This document shows, one piece after another, positions 33,559 through 36,133 of a DNA stretch of 36,133 bases. The notes beneath the pieces were generated by a model, which was not told the origin of the DNA, made no database searches, and saw only the letters and a list, made by a program, of their open reading frames with translations. Each line of letters opens with the position of its first letter. Within the stretch, counting starts at the first letter, position 1. This DNA is from an uncultured Verrucomicrobiota bacterium (GTDB taxonomy: Bacteria; Verrucomicrobiota; Kiritimatiellia; RFP12; UBA1067): NCBI GenBank assembly GCA_946615875.1, contig CAMOIK010000002.1:1-36133 (forward strand), read 5' to 3'. Made by a program: the position numbers and the translations under genes.

Positions 33559-35424
33559 CTATGCCGTATGTGCGGCGGAAACGGCTCCGCGCTTTATGAT
33601 TACGGCCAGAACCGCTATGTCGGCAGGGTTCACGCCTGGGATTCTCGCCGCCTGAAGCAATGTTTCCGGGCGATGCTCGCGGAGTTTCTGGCGGCTTTCA
33701 AAACGCAGCGCCGTGCACGCGTCATAATCCAGCCAATGCGGGATGGCGACGGATTCGCATTCGCGAAGCCGATCCGCGGCCTTCTTTTCCTGTTCGATAT
33801 AGGGGGCGTAATGGCGCATTATCGCAAGCTCCCGTTCTATGTCTTCGGCCGAAAACCAGCGCGACACGGGCGGCGGAAGGTCGGAACGCCCCGTAGCCAT
33901 TGCCGCCTCCATGTAGTCTAAAACTCGTTTTGTCGCGGCAATCTGGTCGCGACCGACAATGCCAATTCGTTCAGCGGCGGACACCAGGCGGAACCTGGCA
34001 TTGTCCTGGCGCAGCAACAGGCGGCGCTCGGCACGGCTCGTAAACATCCGATATGGTTCGTCCGTGCCTTTCGTGACAAGATCGTCGATCATCACGCCAA
34101 TGTAGGCGTCTTGCCGGATCAAGACCAGTCCATCTTCGCCGCGAGACTTGAAAGCGGCGTTTACGCCCGCCACAAAACCCTGCGCGGCCGCCTCTTCATA
34201 GCCGGTCGTGCCGTTTATCTGCCCGGCGAAAAACAATCCGGGCACGCGCTTTGCCTCAAGAGTGTGGCGCAGTTCGCGCGCGTCTATCGCGTCGTATTCA
34301 ATCGCGTATGCATACGCCAGGAAGCGGGCGCGTTCCAGTCCCGGAACGGAATGGACCATCCGCACCTGCACCTCCTCAGGGAGGGAGCAGCTGAGTCCGT
34401 TCGGATATATGACGGAGCCGGACGAATCTTCCGGCTCGAGTACCACATGGTGGGACTCTGCATTTGCAAACCTTACTATCTTGTCCTCGATCGAAGGGCA
34501 GTATCTGACGCCCGTTCCCTCGATTGCGCCGCCGTAGAGCGCCGATCTTTTGAGGTTTTCCCGGATTATTTCGTGTGTTTCCTGGGTGGTGTGGGTCATA
34601 TAGCACGGCATTTCAGGCAGTTGGCGGCGCTGTTCCACGTGGAACACTTGCCCAAACCGAGCGCCGTCCTCCGCCGCGCCATCCAAGCCGCGATGTTCCA
34701 CGTGGAACACGGGGCGGGGGATTTCGCCGTCTTCGCGGACGCAAGACCCAAAATCGCACGACTCGGCGGCGAGGCGAGGCGGGGTTCCCGTCTTGAGACG
34801 AAACATCCGAAACCCCAACCGCTCAAGGGATTCAGAAAGAAGATCGGCCGCCGGTCGTCCGTCGCCGCCGCCGGACGACCCGTCCTTGCCAATCCATATA
34901 CGTCCGCGCAAACTGGTCCCGGCGGTCAAGACCACCGCGTCGGCCCTGACGACCGCTCCGCTCCGGACGCGAACACCCTCACACATCGGCGTCTGGTCAC
35001 GCTCCCGCCGCCCCGAATCGTCGCCGACAAGAACCTCGACGGCGACATCCTCAAGAACGGAAAGATTCGGCGCATTCTCTATCACGCCCTGCATCCGCTC
35101 CGAATATTCCTTTTTGGCGCACTGCACGCGGGTCGCCCGGACCGCGGGGCCGCGGCTCATGTTCAGCGTCTTGGCGTGCATGGCGGTCTCATCGGCGTTC
35201 AATCCCATCTCGCCGCCCAAGGCGTCAAGCTCATAGACAAGATGGCTCTTGGCGAGTCCTCCGATCGCGGGGTTGCAGGGCATCTTGGCAATATCCGCTT
35301 TTTTCGCGGTGACGAGGAGCGTGGCGGCGCCCATGCGGGCGCTGGCCAAGGCGGCCTCCGCGCCTGCATGGCCGCCGCCGACCACTACTACGTCGTATTT
35401 CCATTGATTTTCCATGACATCCAT
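33559..35424 (-). CDS. mnmG: tRNA uridine-5-carboxymethylaminomethyl modification enzyme MnmG
   Basis: 621 residues (618 if the second ATG at 35415 is used; neither has a good ribosome site). With MnmE this FAD enzyme modifies U34 of certain tRNAs. Visible features are the FAD dinucleotide fold VVVVGGGHAGAEAA (12-25), MPCNPAIGGLAKSH (48-61), GTSLRGRIWIG (169-179), LKTGTPPRL (210-218), RYCPSIEDK (307-315), FFAGQINGTTGYEEAAAQG (398-416) and TSRAERRLLLRQDNAR (462-477). Cys50 and Cys309 are the cysteines of the conserved NPAIGG and RYCPSIED motifs. Residues about 237-267 carry a family-atypical insertion containing FHVEH and FHVEQ, which is the translation of two parS sites. mnmG is often next to the replication origin, and the DNA upstream here fits that. 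Confidence 0.97.
   Translation of the reverse strand: MDVMENQWKYDVVVVGGGHAGAEAALASARMGAATLLVTAKKADIAKMPCNPAIGGLAKSHLVYELDALGGEMGLNADETAMHAKTLNMSRGPAVRATRVQCAKKEYSERMQGVIENAPNLSVLEDVAVEVLVGDDSGRRERDQTPMCEGVRVRSGAVVRADAVVLTAGTSLRGRIWIGKDGSSGGGDGRPAADLLSESLERLGFRMFRLKTGTPPRLAAESCDFGSCVREDGEIPRPVFHVEHRGLDGAAEDGARFGQVFHVEQRRQLPEMPCYMTHTTQETHEIIRENLKRSALYGGAIEGTGVRYCPSIEDKIVRFANAESHHVVLEPEDSSGSVIYPNGLSCSLPEEVQVRMVHSVPGLERARFLAYAYAIEYDAIDARELRHTLEAKRVPGLFFAGQINGTTGYEEAAAQGFVAGVNAAFKSRGEDGLVLIRQDAYIGVMIDDLVTKGTDEPYRMFTSRAERRLLLRQDNARFRLVSAAERIGIVGRDQIAATKRVLDYMEAAMATGRSDLPPPVSRWFSAEDIERELAIMRHYAPYIEQEKKAADRLRECESVAIPHWLDYDACTALRFESRQKLREHRPETLLQAARIPGVNPADIAVLAVIIKRGAVSAAHTA
34631..34646. promoter_or_regulatory. 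parS (ParB-binding) site within mnmG
   Basis: TGTTCCACGTGGAACA, a perfect 16-bp palindrome that matches the chromosomal parS consensus (TGTTNCACGTGNAACA). It reads in the mnmG frame as the codons for VFHVEQ (residues 260-265). ParB binding here would load the segregation complex near the origin. Confidence 0.9.
34694..34709. promoter_or_regulatory. second parS site within mnmG
   Basis: Identical TGTTCCACGTGGAACA palindrome, starting 63 bp (21 codons) from the other copy and in the same frame, read as VFHVEH (residues 239-244). Two perfect copies of a 16-bp palindrome in this interval cannot be chance. Confidence 0.9.
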
Positions 35425-35445
35425 AGTCTAGCACACCCGCGGCGG

Positions 35446-35459
35446 AATTGTGAACAATT
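35446..35459. repeat. perfect AT-rich dyad at the start of the gene-free region
   Basis: AATTGT-GA-ACAATT is a perfect inverted repeat. Its last part, AACAATTAT (35453-35461), recurs exactly at 35576-35584. In both copies it is preceded by GTG within a few bases (TGTGAACAATTAT and GTGTAAACAATTAT). Confidence 0.55.
35449..35457 (-). promoter_or_regulatory. possible DnaA box 1
   Basis: Minus strand TTGTTCACA differs from TTATNCACA at one base. It overlaps the 35446-35459 dyad and adjoins the AT-rich patch. Confidence 0.4.
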
Positions 35460-35591
35460 ATTTATATTTTGTTATGCGGCCAATTCGCATACAGTGGCGT
35501 GCGAAAAACCCAATAAAAACAGGGCTGAACAAATTTCGCCGGATTTTGTCAAGGGATAAAGGGCGATTTCGTGTAAACAATTATCAAGAAG

Positions 35592-35600
35592 TTATCTACA
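35592..35600 (+). promoter_or_regulatory. possible DnaA box 2
   Basis: Plus strand TTATCTACA differs from TTATNCACA at one base. It lies 10 bp after the second AACAATTAT copy. Confidence 0.45.
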
Positions 35601-35712
35601 AAACCGGCACAGGCTTTGAGAAAGGCTTTCCACGAGCCGTCTATCGCTCCAAAGTCCGTCGGGGAAACGTCTGCAAGAGCTGGGGGAGGCCCCGTGGGTG
35701 GTTCTCAAAACC

Positions 35713-35815
35713 CCATGGATGGCGTTCACGCGATCCCATAAGATGGACAACCGAGATTCCATAGATTGAAAACGAGGGGGTGCCATAGATGGTCGCCGAG
35801 GGGTGCCATGGAAGG
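35713..35815. repeat. array of five CCAT-N2/3-ATGG dyads at 23-24 bp spacing (iteron-like)
   Basis: Copies start at 35713 (CCATGGATGG), 35736 (CCATAAGATGG), 35759 (CCATAGATTG), 35783 (CCATAGATGG) and 35806 (CCATGGAAGG), with intervals of 23, 23, 24 and 23 bp. Each is itself an inverted repeat (CCAT/ATGG), with one mismatch in copies 3 and 5. A degenerate copy (CCGTGGGTGG) lies at 35692. The sequence between the cores is not conserved, apart from GAGGGGGTG/GAGGGGTG before copies 4 and 5. This is the signature of a series of binding sites for a dimeric DNA-binding protein, not of a microsatellite. The period is not a multiple of three, which argues against coding. Confidence 0.7.
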
Positions 35816-36019
35816 TCTCTAGAGATTTGCGGGAACGAAGGACGTGCACGGTTATTGGTCAAGGCAAAACCTGGCGGTTGCACGGCATCAGCGTCCACTT
35901 TCGTAAAAATTTCGCTGTCGCCGTGAACAGTGGCTGGAGTTTACCCATTTTTTGAGCGTGGAAATGCGTCGCACCCTAGTAAATAAAGGCTAAAGTGCGT
36001 TTCGGGATGTGGTTTTCGG

Positions 36020-36037
36020 CGTTTCGCGTCCGAAACG
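36020..36037. repeat. inverted repeat near the right edge
   Basis: CGTTTCG-CGTC-CGAAACG forms a 7-bp stem with a 4-base loop. No T-tract follows on either strand, so it is not a typical terminator. Confidence 0.4.
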
Positions 36038-36133
36038 GCTATCCGTCGTCGGTGTCAAGGAGTTCGGCGAAGCCCGGCAGAAGCTGGATCGCCGGGATCT
36101 CTGGAGCTTTGGTGCTGGTCTAAAATGATTTTG

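Larger units (their letters stand above)
35425..36133. other. gene-free region upstream of mnmG, candidate replication origin
   Basis: At least 709 bp with no convincing gene; open frames here have poor codon use and no ribosome sites. It contains two near-consensus DnaA boxes, an AT-rich stretch at 35445-35480 in otherwise GC-rich DNA, a 14-bp dyad, a repeated 9-mer and an array of five dyads. Next to mnmG with two parS sites, this suggests oriC. A frame open on the minus strand at the right edge could be the end of another gene, but it is too short to judge. Confidence 0.5.

Noticed and set aside
33397..33921. Plus-strand open frame overlapping the end of mnmG
   Set aside because: Pro/Ser-rich reading of the C-rich strand across the G-quadruplex motif, then antisense to mnmG.
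35641..35898. Small minus-strand open frames across the dyad array
   Set aside because: The 23-bp period is not a multiple of three, composition is unlike the neighbours, and no ribosome site is seen.
35981..36133. A partial gene at the right edge
   Set aside because: Frames are open on both strands for a few dozen codons, but none has a ribosome site or a recognisable sequence.
1..36133. CRISPR arrays, tRNA or rRNA genes, insertion sequences
   Set aside because: I saw no direct-repeat/spacer arrays, cloverleaf-like segments, transposase motifs or terminal inverted repeats with target duplications.

Overview
The window (about 36 kb, GC-rich) looks like chromosome from a Gram-negative member of the PVC group, most likely the Verrucomicrobiota/Kiritimatiellota lineage. 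This rests on a set of pilus-like genes resembling the Akkermansia Amuc_1098-1102 cluster, a KDO-pathway isomerase (LPS), and two giant exported proteins carrying LamG, thrombospondin type 3 (TSP3) and glycine-rich domains. The taxonomic call is inference; no rRNA or other marker is present. Every gene I can support lies on the minus strand, so the order of transcription runs from right to left.

Right end (33.5-36.1 kb): mnmG (gidA) is followed by at least 709 bp with no convincing gene. mnmG itself contains two perfect 16-bp ParB-binding parS palindromes, 63 bp apart and in frame. The upstream non-coding DNA holds near-consensus DnaA boxes, an AT-rich patch, and five dyads of the form CCAT-N2/3-ATGG spaced 23-24 bp apart. 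Together these suggest the replication origin/centromere region, and the uniform gene direction would then be co-directional with a fork leaving rightmost DNA leftwards. Next comes a sugar permease of the FucP type in its own transcription unit, preceded by a G-quadruplex motif and a sigma70-like promoter.

Middle (8.3-31.9 kb): a consensus-like promoter and a structured 146-nt leader drive a 3238-residue exported protein (glycine-rich domain, DUF2341-like, LamG, lamin-tail-like). It is followed by a 193-residue membrane-anchored coiled-coil protein and a 4370-residue exported protein with more than a dozen TSP3-type calcium-binding motifs and a LamG domain. The three genes are tightly packed and probably form one surface or adhesion operon.

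Left (0-8.2 kb): without a clear break the strand continues with ackA and pta (acetate/ATP production from acetyl-CoA) and kdsD/kpsF (arabinose 5-phosphate isomerase). A pilus-assembly-like set then follows: an Amuc_1102-like exported protein, a PilM-PilN fusion, a PilO-like (Amuc_1100-like) protein, a PilP-position protein with TSP3 and four cysteines (Amuc_1099-like), and the first 90 codons of the next gene, probably the PilQ/Amuc_1098-like secretin. The PilMN, PilO-like and PilP-like genes overlap by 4 bp. The secretin gene has an additional strong promoter that overlaps the stop codon of the gene before it. No pilus motor ATPase, PilC or major pilin gene is in the window.
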